From positions 1-64,000 of the forward strand of contig NZ_ABVL01000023.1 in NCBI RefSeq assembly GCF_000173075.1: a stretch of 64,000 nt of DNA. The letters run 5' to 3'. This DNA comes from Chthoniobacter flavus Ellin428. Lineage in GTDB: Bacteria > Verrucomicrobiota > Verrucomicrobiia > Chthoniobacterales > Chthoniobacteraceae. A program made the position numbers and the translations under genes. A model generated the notes under the pieces. That model saw only the letters and a list, made by a program, of their open reading frames with translations, was not told the origin of the DNA and made no database searches. This document shows positions 7,104 to 16,110 of this stretch, piece by piece; the first letter of the stretch is position 1; every line of letters starts with the position of its first letter.

Positions 7104-8354
7104 TCAAAGATCGACCTCTTCGTGCTCGGTGCTGACGATGCAATCGCGATCGTCGGTGAGGTTCAGATAATAGACCTTCGTGCCTTCCGGCAGAGTGGCG
7201 TGGATTTTCCCATCGGCGCCGATCTCGGCGGGGACGGCTTCCCACAGGCGCTTCTGCCAGGGACCAGTGTCCTTGGTGAATTCCAACTCGGCCTTGGTGA
7301 TCTTCGTCTCGCCGGCGATGGCCGCCCACACGTTGCGGCCGTCGCGGCCCTGCGCCGTGATCTTCGCCAAGGGCTTGCCGCCATTGACGATGCTATCGGC
7401 AAAAACCTGGATCTCCTTGGGAGTCTCGCCGGGGCCGTGGCCATGCGGCATGCGTGGGCGCAGGCACAAGGTGTGCGCGCCCTGCGGCAGACGATACGAT
7501 TTCTGCCAGGCATTCATCGTGTAGGCGAAGTCGTTCGTACCGTCCACCCATAGCATCGGCATCTTCGCGGCGGGCAGATAAACCGAGGGATCCCACCAGA
7601 GCATCCAGCGTGTAGCCCGCTCCGGCCCGAGCGCCTCCACGTTTTTGGCAAAGCCATGTTCATTGGTGAAACCACAGCCGTAGACCGGCACGGCAAATTT
7701 CAGCCGGGAATCCACACCGGCAATGATGCTCGTGAGATAGCCGCCCCACGAAATTCCCGTGACCCCGATGCGCTCCGGATCGACCTCGGGTTGACTGCGC
7801 AGGAGCGAGTCCGCGAGCACGGCATCGGCCACGGCGTGATAGGTCCATTGATCCTCTCGCGGATTATCGATTTGGTCCCAACCACCCCAGCCTTGCGGAC
7901 CACCGGCATCGTGATGCTGCCACTTCTTCGGATCGGCAGTGTGGACCGGAATCGCCCCGCAGGTATCGAAGGCAATCGCCGCGTAGCCGCGACTCGTCCA
8001 CAGCCGCACCCACGCTTCAAACGCCGTCCCGCCTCCGCCATGCACGAGCACGATGCCCGGGACCTTTTTGCCGGGTTCCGTCGCGGGAATCCCCAGCCAG
8101 GCGAAGACGCGCGTCGGTTTGCCTCGATAAGGCAGGCCTTCGAAGAAAATGCCTTTCATTCCCTCGGCGCGCAGCGGATCCGCGGGATAGGTCTTCGGCG
8201 CTTTTCCCAGTGCCTCCACATCCCACATCGGTCCGGTCGGATTGCTCGGGGCTTTCGCTGCGGTGGAAGGGGCATCCGCGGCCCGGGTCGTCCACGCGGT
8301 AACGAAAACGAGTGAAAGACTGAGAGCAAGGAAAGGGGCGAGGCGATGTTTCAT
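7104..8354 (-). CDS. secreted acetyl-xylan-esterase/S9-like alpha/beta-hydrolase
   Basis: A 416-residue exported hydrolase with an N-terminal signal peptide (MKHRLAPFLALSLSLVFVTAWTTRA). Family signs: HGGGG at the oxyanion loop after PGIVLV (about residue 105), the nucleophile elbow GISWGG (Ser about 205) within DPERIGVTGISWGGYLTS, the acidic residue in WVDGTNDFAYTM, and His in MPHGHG near the C-terminus. This arrangement is that of acetyl-xylan esterase or dipeptidyl-peptidase-like proteins common in polysaccharide-degrading Verrucomicrobiota; the last 80 residues look like an added beta-domain. It is monocistronic, 76 bases upstream of the GT-C gene on the same strand, and it is the second such esterase within 8 kb. 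Confidence 0.82.
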   Translation of the reverse strand: MKHRLAPFLALSLSLVFVTAWTTRAADAPSTAAKAPSNPTGPMWDVEALGKAPKTYPADPLRAEGMKGIFFEGLPYRGKPTRVFAWLGIPATEPGKKVPGIVLVHGGGGTAFEAWVRLWTSRGYAAIAFDTCGAIPVHTADPKKWQHHDAGGPQGWGGWDQIDNPREDQWTYHAVADAVLADSLLRSQPEVDPERIGVTGISWGGYLTSIIAGVDSRLKFAVPVYGCGFTNEHGFAKNVEALGPERATRWMLWWDPSVYLPAAKMPMLWVDGTNDFAYTMNAWQKSYRLPQGAHTLCLRPRMPHGHGPGETPKEIQVFADSIVNGGKPLAKITAQGRDGRNVWAAIAGETKITKAELEFTKDTGPWQKRLWEAVPAEIGADGKIHATLPEGTKVYYLNLTDDRDCIVSTEHEEVDL

Positions 8355-8584
8355 GTCGGGAGAAAGATCAAATTCAAGGTGAGAACCTAAGTGGGAAAAT
8401 GAATCGAGATTTGGCGCGACCGCGTTTTGGAGGGCGCCTGTCCTTTGGCGCTTTGGGAGTCACCTCTCGAAAGCGGTGGAGGACTACCGCATCTCCAAGA
8501 ACGCATGCGTCCGTGGCCCGCCCCTTCGTGTTTGTAAACGCGGCCCGCGGAAAATGGGGAACGCGCCGGAGTGCATCCCTCCGC

Positions 8585-8621
8585 AAAAAAGCCTCTCGCG
8601 TCCGGAGACGCGAGAGGCTTT
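8585..8621 (-). terminator. rho-independent terminator of the HMA-domain gene
   Basis: A perfect 15-bp stem: 8588-8602 (AAAGCCTCTCGCGTC) pairs with 8607-8621, with a 4-base loop. On the minus strand it is followed by a run of six T, 29 bases past the stop codon of the gene at 8650-9165. The rest of 8355-8649 holds no gene; it contains GC-rich short inverted repeats only. Confidence 0.88.
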
Positions 8622-8649
8622 GAGAAGTTCGAATTCTAAAGCGGCGCGC

Positions 8650-9165
8650 TTACTGAACCTTGCCGGTGAGGCCGGCCTTCTGCAGCGCCTCGGCCACTTC
8701 CTTGGCGTTGAAGTCGCCCTTGATCTCGAAAGACTTGGCGCCCTTCTCGGCGGTGTTGCTGGCCACGCCTTTCACTTCGCCGAGCGCGCCGTTCACGGCC
8801 TTGACGCAGCTCTTGCAGCAGAGGTGCACGTCGTTGATGGTGAGCGCGGAAACCTTCGCGTCTTTCGCGCCGGTTTCGGAGCTGACCTTGATCGCCGAGT
8901 TGTCGCTCTTGCCGTAGTAACCGGCGGCAACGAGGGCGTCCACGGCCTTCTGCGCGGTCGCGTCATCCGACGCGGTGACCGTCACGGTGCCGCCGTCTTT
9001 ATCGGATGCGGCCTTGGCGCCGGAGACGGTGCCCACGGCTTTGTCGACGCCCTTCACGCAGCTGTTGCAGCAAAGATGCACGTTGGAGAGTTTGACGGTG
9101 GTTTCCGCCTGCGCAAAAGCAGCGAGGGCGGCGGTGAGAACGAGGGTGAGGATGGTTTTGTTCAT
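8650..9165 (-). CDS. exported protein with two heavy-metal-associated domains
   Basis: A 171-residue protein with signal peptide (MNKTILTLVLTAALAAFAQA) and two tandem HMA-like ferredoxin-fold domains. Each has the variant metal motif HLCCxSC (Cys32, Cys33, Cys36 and Cys116, Cys117, Cys120) instead of the classical GMTCxxC, in the shared context 'NVHLCC.SCVK.V....G.V'. The second half of each repeat ends in the usual GY/GL-type strand (ALVAAGYYGKSD, ALQKAGLTGKV). HMA domains bind Cu, Zn or Hg; a secreted two-domain form would act as a periplasmic metal chaperone or scavenger. The upstream extension to 9288 was rejected because it enters a tandem repeat. No transporter gene is adjacent, so the metal cannot be inferred from context. 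Confidence 0.85.
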   Translation of the reverse strand: MNKTILTLVLTAALAAFAQAETTVKLSNVHLCCNSCVKGVDKAVGTVSGAKAASDKDGGTVTVTASDDATAQKAVDALVAAGYYGKSDNSAIKVSSETGAKDAKVSALTINDVHLCCKSCVKAVNGALGEVKGVASNTAEKGAKSFEIKGDFNAKEVAEALQKAGLTGKVQ

Positions 9166-9262
9166 TGGGTGTGGCGGGTGAAACGCTGGAGGATGCAAAA
9201 GGTTGCGCCGAGGGCAAGCTTTCATCGAACGAGGTGCGGACGGGAGACGACGGGGGTAGGAG

Positions 9263-9297
9263 AACATCCAACGTCCAACACCCAACATCGAACATCC
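9263..9297. repeat. heptamer tandem array (ACATCCA)5
   Basis: Five consecutive 7-base units, ACATCCA, ACGTCCA, ACACCCA, ACATCGA, ACATCCA. The array lies in the 383-base divergent gap 9166-9548 between the HMA gene and the beta-propeller gene; nothing else identifiable was seen there apart from GC-rich sequence. Other 7-base-period arrays occur at about 19.1, 20.2 and 24.2 kb. Confidence 0.75.
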
Positions 9298-9548
9298 AAT
9301 GAGGGAGCGTGCGGGGTGTGAATTCGAATAAAGGGCGCCGCTCTGGTCCTTGGCCGTTCGGACAATAGGCGAGGTTGTTCACGTTCTGACATCGTGCTGG
9401 CGATTCGCATCTCCCCCCAATGAATTGCCGATCACCTCCTCTGCGCGGCTCCGCCCCTACGGCTTTCCGCATCTCTCGCGCTCGCTCGAGCGCCCTCTTC
9501 CTTTTCCGGTCACCGCGGTTCGTAAAACCCCCAACCCCCTCCTCCAAC

Positions 9549-12083
9549 ATGAACAAGAAAATCACCCTGCTCATCGCCGCGCTGTGCTGCGCGGCCACTG
9601 CCACCCAAGGCGAAAACCTCACCTACACCACCGACTGGGTCGGCAATTCCAACCCGACGTCCACCAGCTACGCCGGCAATTGTGCCCGCGCCATGTGGGT
9701 CTCCCCCCAAGGCATCGTCTACACCTCATGTAACTGGGATGAAAACGGGCGCAACATCGGCATCTACCAGAACGGTGTCACCATCGGCAAAGCCGGTGGC
9801 ACCAATCAAACCCAGGGCTCCGCGATCACCGGCGATGCCACCGACATCTTCGCCGCACTCGCTTCGCCGAACTCCGGCGCCGTCGGCCGCTACAATCGCA
9901 CCTCGCTCGCCCAGGACCTGAAGTTCACCGTCAGCACTGGCACGGGCGACGCCATCACCGGCCTCGCCGATTACAATGGCGAGCTCTACATCAGCGACTT
10001 CCCCGGCAATCGCATCCAGGTCTACACCACCGGTGGCGTCTTCGAACGCGGCTGGACCATCACCGGCCCCGGTGCTGTCGCCGTGGAAAATGGCGGCGCG
10101 AATGTCTGGGTGGCGCAGCAGAGCAGCGGGAAGATCTGCCGGTTCAGTTCCACCGGCACCGCCGGCACGGTCATCCAGATGGCTTCCACCTCGCGTCCGT
10201 CCTCGCTCTACATCGACTCGCAAAATCGCCTGTGGGTCGGCGACCAGGGACCGGACATGAACATCAAGGTTTACACCAATCTCAGCGGCACGCCCACGCT
10301 CGCCTTCACCTACGGCGATACCGGCGGCTATCTCAATAGCACCACCGGCATCATGGGTGAAACCGGCGTTGGCCGCTTCACTCGCGTCGTCGGCATCGGC
10401 GGTGATTCGGCGGGCAATATGTATGTGCTGAACAACCCGTGGGGCGGCACCTGGGACCTCGGCCGCAATGGCGAGACCGATATCCACTGCTACGACAGCA
10501 CGAGCAAGCTGCTCTGGATGATCCAGGGGCTGAACTTCGAGGGCAGCGCCGCGCCCGATCCGGGCACCGACGGCGTGAACCTCTACAGCGGCGACCTGCT
10601 CTTCAGCGGCTCCAGCGGGGCAGGCTTGCTCGCCAACACGGTGAACCCCTTCCGCTACCCGACGGATCCACGGCTCAACACCAGCAGTCAGGATCGCGGG
10701 CTGCATTTCGGGCAAACGACGACCGTGAACGGCAATCGTATCCTCATCGCCAGCGGGCAAAATCCGGACGGCTTCTACACTTACTACTTCAACCAGTCGA
10801 CCGACGGCTATGTCGCCATTCCCGGCACCACCACCTTCGGCATCTCCGGTGCCCGGGTGCGGAACGGCTTCTGCCTCGACTCCGCGGGCAACGTCTGGAC
10901 CGGCCTCGACAAAACCAACGCCATCCAGGAATACCCGCTGACCGGTTTCAACGCCAACGGTTCACCGATCTGGGGCGCGGCGGTTTCCACGCCCACGCCT
11001 TCAACCATGGCGCCGCTGAACCAACTGCGCTACCTGCCGGCTACCGACACGATGATCCTCGCCGGCGGCGCCACGGACTGGACCACCATCGGCAACCGCG
11101 TCGAAGTCTACAACAGCTGGCTCGCCGGCAACCGCACACCGAACCACGTCATCACGCTCAGCCGCGGCACCGCCAAATCGATGGCCGCCGCCGGTTCGTA
11201 TCTCTTCGTCGGCTACTACGCGATACCGAATGTCGACGTCTTCAGCCTCACCACCGGCAGCCTGGTGCTGACGCTGGTCAGCAATAACAACGTCTTCACC
11301 GGCAACGACACCGACTCGATGTACAGCCTCCACGCCTACGTCCGCTCAAACGGCGAATACATGATCACCAAGGACGACTACAACACGAACAAGGTGGTCA
11401 TCTTTCGTTGGAACCCGACCGCGACTGTGACCTGCCATACGACCAACGTCGTCGACCCGAATGGCCACACGCTGGTCCAGGGCACGTCCACGGCCAATGC
11501 CGGCCAGACGGACCAGACGACGTTTGCCCCGGCGGTCGCCTCGGCCTTCACCAATCACATGGGTGGCGTGGTGAGCTTCGATGTCTCTGGCGATGCGCTG
11601 ACTTCCGCGCCGGCCATCGCGGCCAGCTACGGGGGCGGCACCAAGACCTTGAGCATCGGCCTCACCGCCGGTTCTGCGCTCGATATCTCGCCGCTCGCCC
11701 CGCCCTCCGGCACCGCCGGCGTGACCAATTGCCTCACCGCGCCGGATACCGGCTCTGCCTTGGGTGATATCTCCTTCACCCTGGGCAGCATCACCGGTGG
11801 TCAGGCCAGCGAACACGTCACGGAGTTTGCCTTCACCTACCTTACCGAGACGGTGTTGAACGGCCTCACCGTGACCGTGACTGCGACGTTCTCCGACCAG
11901 AGCACCTCCACGGTCACCCGCACGGTAAACCGCAACACCACCAGCCCGGTCTACGATACCTTCTTCGGCTTCGTCGCCCCGAGCGGGACCTATATCGTCT
12001 CCGTCGCGCTGACCTCCAATACCACTCGCGGGGATACCACGCACATCGACGACGTGGGCTTCGTCACCGCGGTTGTGCCGTAA
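9549..12083 (+). CDS. large secreted beta-propeller-like protein
   Basis: An 844-residue exported protein; the start at MNKKITLLIAALCCAATATQG gives a good signal peptide and a longer upstream frame (from 9420) is Pro/Arg-rich and was rejected. Residues about 25-620 show repeated 'D..GN.YV....' and 'IDSQNRLWVGDQG', 'DSAGNVWTGL' type blades typical of NHL/SMP-30-like propellers. The C-terminal 220 residues form a Thr/Ser-rich beta-sandwich-like region (GNDTDSM..., DVSGDALTSAPA..., TVTATFSDQSTSTVTRTV) ending HIDDVGFVTAVVP. No PEP-CTERM or LPXTG anchor is visible. It probably acts outside the cell or at the surface; ligand unknown. It stands alone, followed by an inverted repeat and GlgE. Confidence 0.75.
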   Translation: MNKKITLLIAALCCAATATQGENLTYTTDWVGNSNPTSTSYAGNCARAMWVSPQGIVYTSCNWDENGRNIGIYQNGVTIGKAGGTNQTQGSAITGDATDIFAALASPNSGAVGRYNRTSLAQDLKFTVSTGTGDAITGLADYNGELYISDFPGNRIQVYTTGGVFERGWTITGPGAVAVENGGANVWVAQQSSGKICRFSSTGTAGTVIQMASTSRPSSLYIDSQNRLWVGDQGPDMNIKVYTNLSGTPTLAFTYGDTGGYLNSTTGIMGETGVGRFTRVVGIGGDSAGNMYVLNNPWGGTWDLGRNGETDIHCYDSTSKLLWMIQGLNFEGSAAPDPGTDGVNLYSGDLLFSGSSGAGLLANTVNPFRYPTDPRLNTSSQDRGLHFGQTTTVNGNRILIASGQNPDGFYTYYFNQSTDGYVAIPGTTTFGISGARVRNGFCLDSAGNVWTGLDKTNAIQEYPLTGFNANGSPIWGAAVSTPTPSTMAPLNQLRYLPATDTMILAGGATDWTTIGNRVEVYNSWLAGNRTPNHVITLSRGTAKSMAAAGSYLFVGYYAIPNVDVFSLTTGSLVLTLVSNNNVFTGNDTDSMYSLHAYVRSNGEYMITKDDYNTNKVVIFRWNPTATVTCHTTNVVDPNGHTLVQGTSTANAGQTDQTTFAPAVASAFTNHMGGVVSFDVSGDALTSAPAIAASYGGGTKTLSIGLTAGSALDISPLAPPSGTAGVTNCLTAPDTGSALGDISFTLGSITGGQASEHVTEFAFTYLTETVLNGLTVTVTATFSDQSTSTVTRTVNRNTTSPVYDTFFGFVAPSGTYIVSVALTSNTTRGDTTHIDDVGFVTAVVP

Positions 12084-12106
12084 CGGGCGGCGCCGGCGGA
12101 AAGACT

Positions 12107-12188
12107 CGGAGGGCGCGCTCCCGCGCGTTCCCACTTTCCTTTCCGTCTGAACCACAAAAGTGGGAGCGCGACGGAGCGCGTCCCTCCG
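12107..12188. repeat. long inverted repeat, terminator-like
   Basis: An arm at 12107-12137 (starting CGGAGGGCGCGCTCCC) is the imperfect reverse complement of 12157-12188, with a 19-base spacer. It occupies most of the gap between the beta-propeller gene and glgE. It could form a very stable stem-loop but lacks a U-run; it resembles other GC-rich intergenic palindromes in this window (1436-1543, 51095-51258). Confidence 0.6.
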
Positions 12189-12247
12189 ATTAGGAGGTGG
12201 ATGTTCTGCCTTTCCTCCTTCCGCCTTCCTCCTTCATCCTTCCCGGC

Positions 12248-14572
12248 ATGATACCTCGCCCGCCGTCTGTCGTGATTGAAGCTTTGTCGCCGCTCGTCGA
12301 AGGCGGCCGGTATCCGATCAAGCGCGCCATCGGCGAGGACATCGTCGTCGAGACGGATGTCTTTAAGGACGGACACGACATCGTCCTGGCCGTGCTGAAG
12401 TGGCGGAAAAAGGGCCACCACCGCTGGCACGAGACGCCGATGCAATGCATCGACCCTTACAACAAAGACCGCTGGAGCGGGGTCTTCTCCGTCTTCGAAA
12501 ACGCCGTCTACGAATACACCATCGAAGCGTGGGGCGATTACTTCCGGTCGTGGCAGCACGAGTTTCAGGTGAAATTCGAGGCCGGCCTCACCGAGCTGAC
12601 CAGCGAGATCCTGGAAGGCGCGAGCTTCGTCGGCCGCGCGGCGAAACTGGCCCAGGACCAAGGCCAGAAACGCGATGCCGAACGCCTCGTGGTCCTGTCG
12701 GACAAAGTCCGCGAGGGCAATCCTGAGACCGTCAACGCGCTGGCCCATTCGCCCGAGATGGAAGCGCTGATGACCGCCTATGCCGACCGCAGCGAGAGCG
12801 CCGAATACCTGCTGAACCCGCCGCCTGTCGCCAAGCTCATCGCGCTCTCCGCGCCATCGGCTCCGCTGGAAAATGCTGCCGCGCCGGCGCGCAAGGGCGC
12901 GGGCAATGTCATCGCTTTCCCCACCGAATCCTCGCCCGCCGGAAAGAAAGGCGCCGCATCCAAAAAGAAAAAGCCCGCCACCGTAGCCGAGCCGAAAGCC
13001 GCCGCTGCACCGGTCGTCGCACCCGAACCCGAGTTTCATTTCACCCCACGCTACCCACAAGTCTACGTCGACCGTCCGCGGGCCAATTTCTCGCAATGGT
13101 ACGAGTTCTTCCCGCGCTCGGCCGAAGGCCGTGGCGACAAGGGCTCGACGTTTCGCGATTGCCTGCCGCGCGTCGATGACGCCCGCGCCATGGGCTTCGA
13201 CGTGATTTATTTCCCGCCAATCCACCCCATCGGCATCACCGCACGCAAGGGCAAGAACAACGCGGTGAACTGCCAGCCGGGCGAACCCGGCGTGCCTTAC
13301 GCCATCGGCAATCGTCACCAGAAATGCCCGAACGGCGGCGGCCACAAGGACGTTGCCCCCGAGCTCGGCACGCTCGAAGACTTCGGCTGGCTGGTGAAAG
13401 AGATTCACGCCCGCGGCATGGAGGTGGCGCTGGACTTCGCGCTCAATTGTTCGCCCGACCACCCGTACGTTCACGAGCATCCCGATTGGTTCTACAAGCG
13501 GCCCGATGGCACGATCAAATACGCCGAGAATCCGCCGAAGAAATACCAGGACGTCTATCCGCTGAATTATCACAACGCCGACTGGCGCACCCTTTGGGAT
13601 GAGCTCACCAGCGTCATCGAGTTCTGGTGCGAGCACGGTGTGCGCATCTTCCGCGTGGATAATCCGCACACCAAGCCGGTGGCCTTTTGGGAATACCTCA
13701 TCGGCCGCGTCCAGGCGCGCTTCCCCGACGCGCTCTTCCTCAGCGAAGCCTTCACCCGTCCGAAGATGATGAAGGTCCTGGCCAAGGCCGGCTTCACCCA
13801 CAGCTACACCTACTTCACCTGGCGCAATACCAAGGAAGGCCTCACCAAGTATTTCACCGAGATCACCCAGACCGAGTGCTCGGAATACATGCGCCCGAAT
13901 CTCTGGCCGAATACGCCGGATATTCTGCCCAGCTTCCTGCAATTCGGCGGGCGGTCCGCGTTCATCATTCGTGCCGTGCTCGCCGCCACGCTCTCGCCGG
14001 TCTACGGCATCTATTCCGGTTTCGAGCTCTGCGAAAACCTCGGCCTCGACAAGAAGCCGTGGGACGCCGCCTCGAACGTCGGCCATTTCCTCCATCTCTG
14101 CGACAACGACTACAAACAGCTGGCCAAGGAGGAGTATCTCGACTCGGAGAAATACCAGTGGAAGCAGCGCGACTGGAATGCGCCGGGGAACATCAAGGAG
14201 ATCATCACGCGGCTTAACCGCATCCGCCACGAGAACCGCGCGCTGCAGCAGTTGCGCAATCTCCAGTTTCAGCGCACCGAGAACGACCTGGTGCTCTACT
14301 ACTCGAAGATGACCGCCGCGCGGGATAACATCATCCTCGTCGTCGTCTCGCTCGATCCGTTCCATTTCCAGGACGCATATATCGATGTGCCGGTCGATCA
14401 ATTCGGCTGGGTCGAAGACCAGCAGTATCAAGTGCACGACCTCCTCAACGACGAGCGCTACCTCTGGACCGGCCGCCGCAATTTCGTGCGCCTGCATCCC
14501 GACAAGCCCGCCCACGTTTTCCGCGTGCGGCGGAAGACGCATAGCGAGAAGGATTTCGATTATTACTTGTAG
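12248..14572 (+). CDS. glgE: alpha-1,4-glucan:maltose-1-phosphate maltosyltransferase
   Basis: GlgE transfers maltose from maltose-1-phosphate onto the non-reducing end of alpha-1,4-glucan (GH13_3). The protein is 774 aa from the ATG that starts IPRPPSVVIEALSPLVEGGRYPIKR, the usual GlgE beginning. Residues 1-190 form the N-terminal beta-sandwich domain, followed by an unusual Ala/Lys/Pro-rich linker (about 195-260), then the barrel: YFPPIHPIG, the long GHK..APELGT loop, DFALNCSPDHP, RIFRVDNPHTKP (Asp nucleophile), FLSEAFTRP (Glu acid/base) and THSYTYFTWRN. The C-domain ends with the Arg/Lys-rich KTHSEKDFDYYL. It normally works with trehalose synthase, maltokinase and GlgB; none is adjacent, so it is an orphan here. 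Confidence 0.95.
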   Translation: MIPRPPSVVIEALSPLVEGGRYPIKRAIGEDIVVETDVFKDGHDIVLAVLKWRKKGHHRWHETPMQCIDPYNKDRWSGVFSVFENAVYEYTIEAWGDYFRSWQHEFQVKFEAGLTELTSEILEGASFVGRAAKLAQDQGQKRDAERLVVLSDKVREGNPETVNALAHSPEMEALMTAYADRSESAEYLLNPPPVAKLIALSAPSAPLENAAAPARKGAGNVIAFPTESSPAGKKGAASKKKKPATVAEPKAAAAPVVAPEPEFHFTPRYPQVYVDRPRANFSQWYEFFPRSAEGRGDKGSTFRDCLPRVDDARAMGFDVIYFPPIHPIGITARKGKNNAVNCQPGEPGVPYAIGNRHQKCPNGGGHKDVAPELGTLEDFGWLVKEIHARGMEVALDFALNCSPDHPYVHEHPDWFYKRPDGTIKYAENPPKKYQDVYPLNYHNADWRTLWDELTSVIEFWCEHGVRIFRVDNPHTKPVAFWEYLIGRVQARFPDALFLSEAFTRPKMMKVLAKAGFTHSYTYFTWRNTKEGLTKYFTEITQTECSEYMRPNLWPNTPDILPSFLQFGGRSAFIIRAVLAATLSPVYGIYSGFELCENLGLDKKPWDAASNVGHFLHLCDNDYKQLAKEEYLDSEKYQWKQRDWNAPGNIKEIITRLNRIRHENRALQQLRNLQFQRTENDLVLYYSKMTAARDNIILVVVSLDPFHFQDAYIDVPVDQFGWVEDQQYQVHDLLNDERYLWTGRRNFVRLHPDKPAHVFRVRRKTHSEKDFDYYL

Positions 14573-14645
14573 GCGGCTGCGTTCCGCATTCCTCCCCCAA
14601 TGAATCGCTTGCGCGGGGATTGTCCCCAAGCTCACTCTTTATCTC

Positions 14646-15995
14646 ATGAACCTCCCTCGCTCTTCCCGTCGTTCGTTCCTCAAGTCCACTCTCGCGGCCG
14701 GTATCGCCCCGCTCATTTTGCCGTCGCATATCTGGGCGGCGGAGACCAAGCCGAATTCGCGCCGGACCTTCGGGTTCATCGGCATCGGCAAGCAGATGCA
14801 TGGACTGATGGGGGGTTTCCTGGGGAAGGATGAGGTGCAGGGTGTGGCGGTGTGCGATGTGGACAACAACCGGCGCAACGAAGGCAAGCGGATCATCGGA
14901 GAGCACTATGCGAAGAAGAGCGGCAGCGATTTCAAGGGCGCGGAGATGTATAAGGACTTCCGCGAACTGCTCGGGCGGAAGGACATCGACACGGTGGTCA
15001 TCGCCACGCCGGACCACTGGCACGCGCTGATTGCGATCGCGGCGACGGAAGCCGGGAAGGATATTTACTGCGAGAAACCGCTGACCGAGACGTTGCACGA
15101 AGCACGTGCGCTGGTGGATTCGGTGCGCAAGCACGATCGCGTCTTCCAGACCGGCTCAATGCAGCGCTCGATGCGCGAGTTCCGCGTAGCGTGCGAACTG
15201 GTGCGCAATGGCGTGATCGGCAAGATCTCGCGCGTGGAAGCGGGTTTCGGCAAGCCGGGCGTGCCGTGCGATCTGGCGGAGGAAGCGGCGGAGCCGGGAC
15301 TCGATTGGGACATGTGGCTCGGGCCGGCGCCGATGCGCGGCTACAATTCGATCCTCAGCCCGCGTGGGGTGCACACGCATTTCCCACTCTGGCGCCTGTA
15401 TCGTGAATACGGCGGCGGCTATGTGACGGACTGGGGCGCCCACCATCTGGATATCGCGCAGTGGGGCCTTGGCATGGATGACAGCGGTCCGGTGGAAGTC
15501 ATTCCGCCGAGCGATTGGCAGACGGCGGAGGCGGGCGGCAAGCTGCGCTATGCCAATGGCGTGGAAGTGACGCACATCAAGGAAAACGGCGTGACGTTCT
15601 TCGGCAGCGACGGCGAGGTGTATGTGAACCGCGGGAAGATTCGCGTGCAGGTGAAGGGCGCGGAGAAGGCGAAGTTCATGGACAAGAACGATCAGCCGGC
15701 GCTGACGGCCCAGCTCGATAACCTGGAGAAGGAATTCCTCGCCGACGCGAAGGTGAAGCTCTACTCGAGCGCGGATCACAAGCAGGACTTCCTCGATGCG
15801 ATCCAGAAGCGCAGCCGGCCGATTTGCGACGTGGAGATCGGTGCGCGCAGCGTGACCTGCTGCCATCTGCTGAACCTCGGCTATTACCACGGCGAGAAGA
15901 TCCAGTGGGATCCGGCGAAGAATAATTTCGCGGGCGGCACGGGAAACCCGGCGTGGCTGACGCGGGAGTACCGCGGGCAATGGAAAGTTGCCTAG
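14646..15995 (+). CDS. Gfo/Idh/MocA-family oxidoreductase, Tat-exported
   Basis: A 449-residue oxidoreductase with a Tat signal at the N-terminus (SRRSFLKSTLAAGIAPLILPSHIWA, twin-Arg motif SRRSFLK). The mature part has a Rossmann fold (FGFIGIGKQMHG in place of a strict GxGxxG), the DTVVIATPDHWHA strand and the EKPLTE motif that defines the family, followed by the alpha/beta C-domain with GGGYVTDWGAHHLDIAQWGLG. Members oxidise or reduce sugars and related polyols with NAD(P); exported Tat members of this type are very common in Planctomycetes and Verrucomicrobiota, mostly without a known substrate. It is followed by a strong hairpin, so it is probably not co-transcribed with the second family member at 16111. 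Confidence 0.88.
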   Translation: MNLPRSSRRSFLKSTLAAGIAPLILPSHIWAAETKPNSRRTFGFIGIGKQMHGLMGGFLGKDEVQGVAVCDVDNNRRNEGKRIIGEHYAKKSGSDFKGAEMYKDFRELLGRKDIDTVVIATPDHWHALIAIAATEAGKDIYCEKPLTETLHEARALVDSVRKHDRVFQTGSMQRSMREFRVACELVRNGVIGKISRVEAGFGKPGVPCDLAEEAAEPGLDWDMWLGPAPMRGYNSILSPRGVHTHFPLWRLYREYGGGYVTDWGAHHLDIAQWGLGMDDSGPVEVIPPSDWQTAEAGGKLRYANGVEVTHIKENGVTFFGSDGEVYVNRGKIRVQVKGAEKAKFMDKNDQPALTAQLDNLEKEFLADAKVKLYSSADHKQDFLDAIQKRSRPICDVEIGARSVTCCHLLNLGYYHGEKIQWDPAKNNFAGGTGNPAWLTREYRGQWKVA

Positions 15996-16003
15996 AGATT
16001 TTG

Positions 16004-16075
16004 GCCCGCGAATCACGCCAATCACACGAATGGGTCTATTCGTGTGATCCGGGTGATTCGCGGGCTACTTTTTGT
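16004..16075 (+). terminator. large palindrome/terminator between two oxidoreductases
   Basis: GCCCGCGAATCAC at 16004-16016 pairs with 16053-16065, and an inner ATCACACGAAT/ATTCGTGTGAT stem (16021-16031 with 16038-16048) closes on a short loop. TACTTTTTG follows the outer stem, so it can work as a rho-independent terminator on the + strand. The direct-repeat-like makeup of the arms (..AATCACRC..) suggests it may also be a repetitive palindromic element. Confidence 0.75.
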
Positions 16076-16110
16076 TTGAGTCGACGAGGAGCGCGGAATT
16101 CGAAACACCT

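Noticed and set aside
7104..8354. X-prolyl dipeptidyl peptidase for the gene at 7104-8354
   Set aside because: The nucleophile context and size fit acetyl-xylan-esterase-like proteins better, and no S15-specific region was seen.
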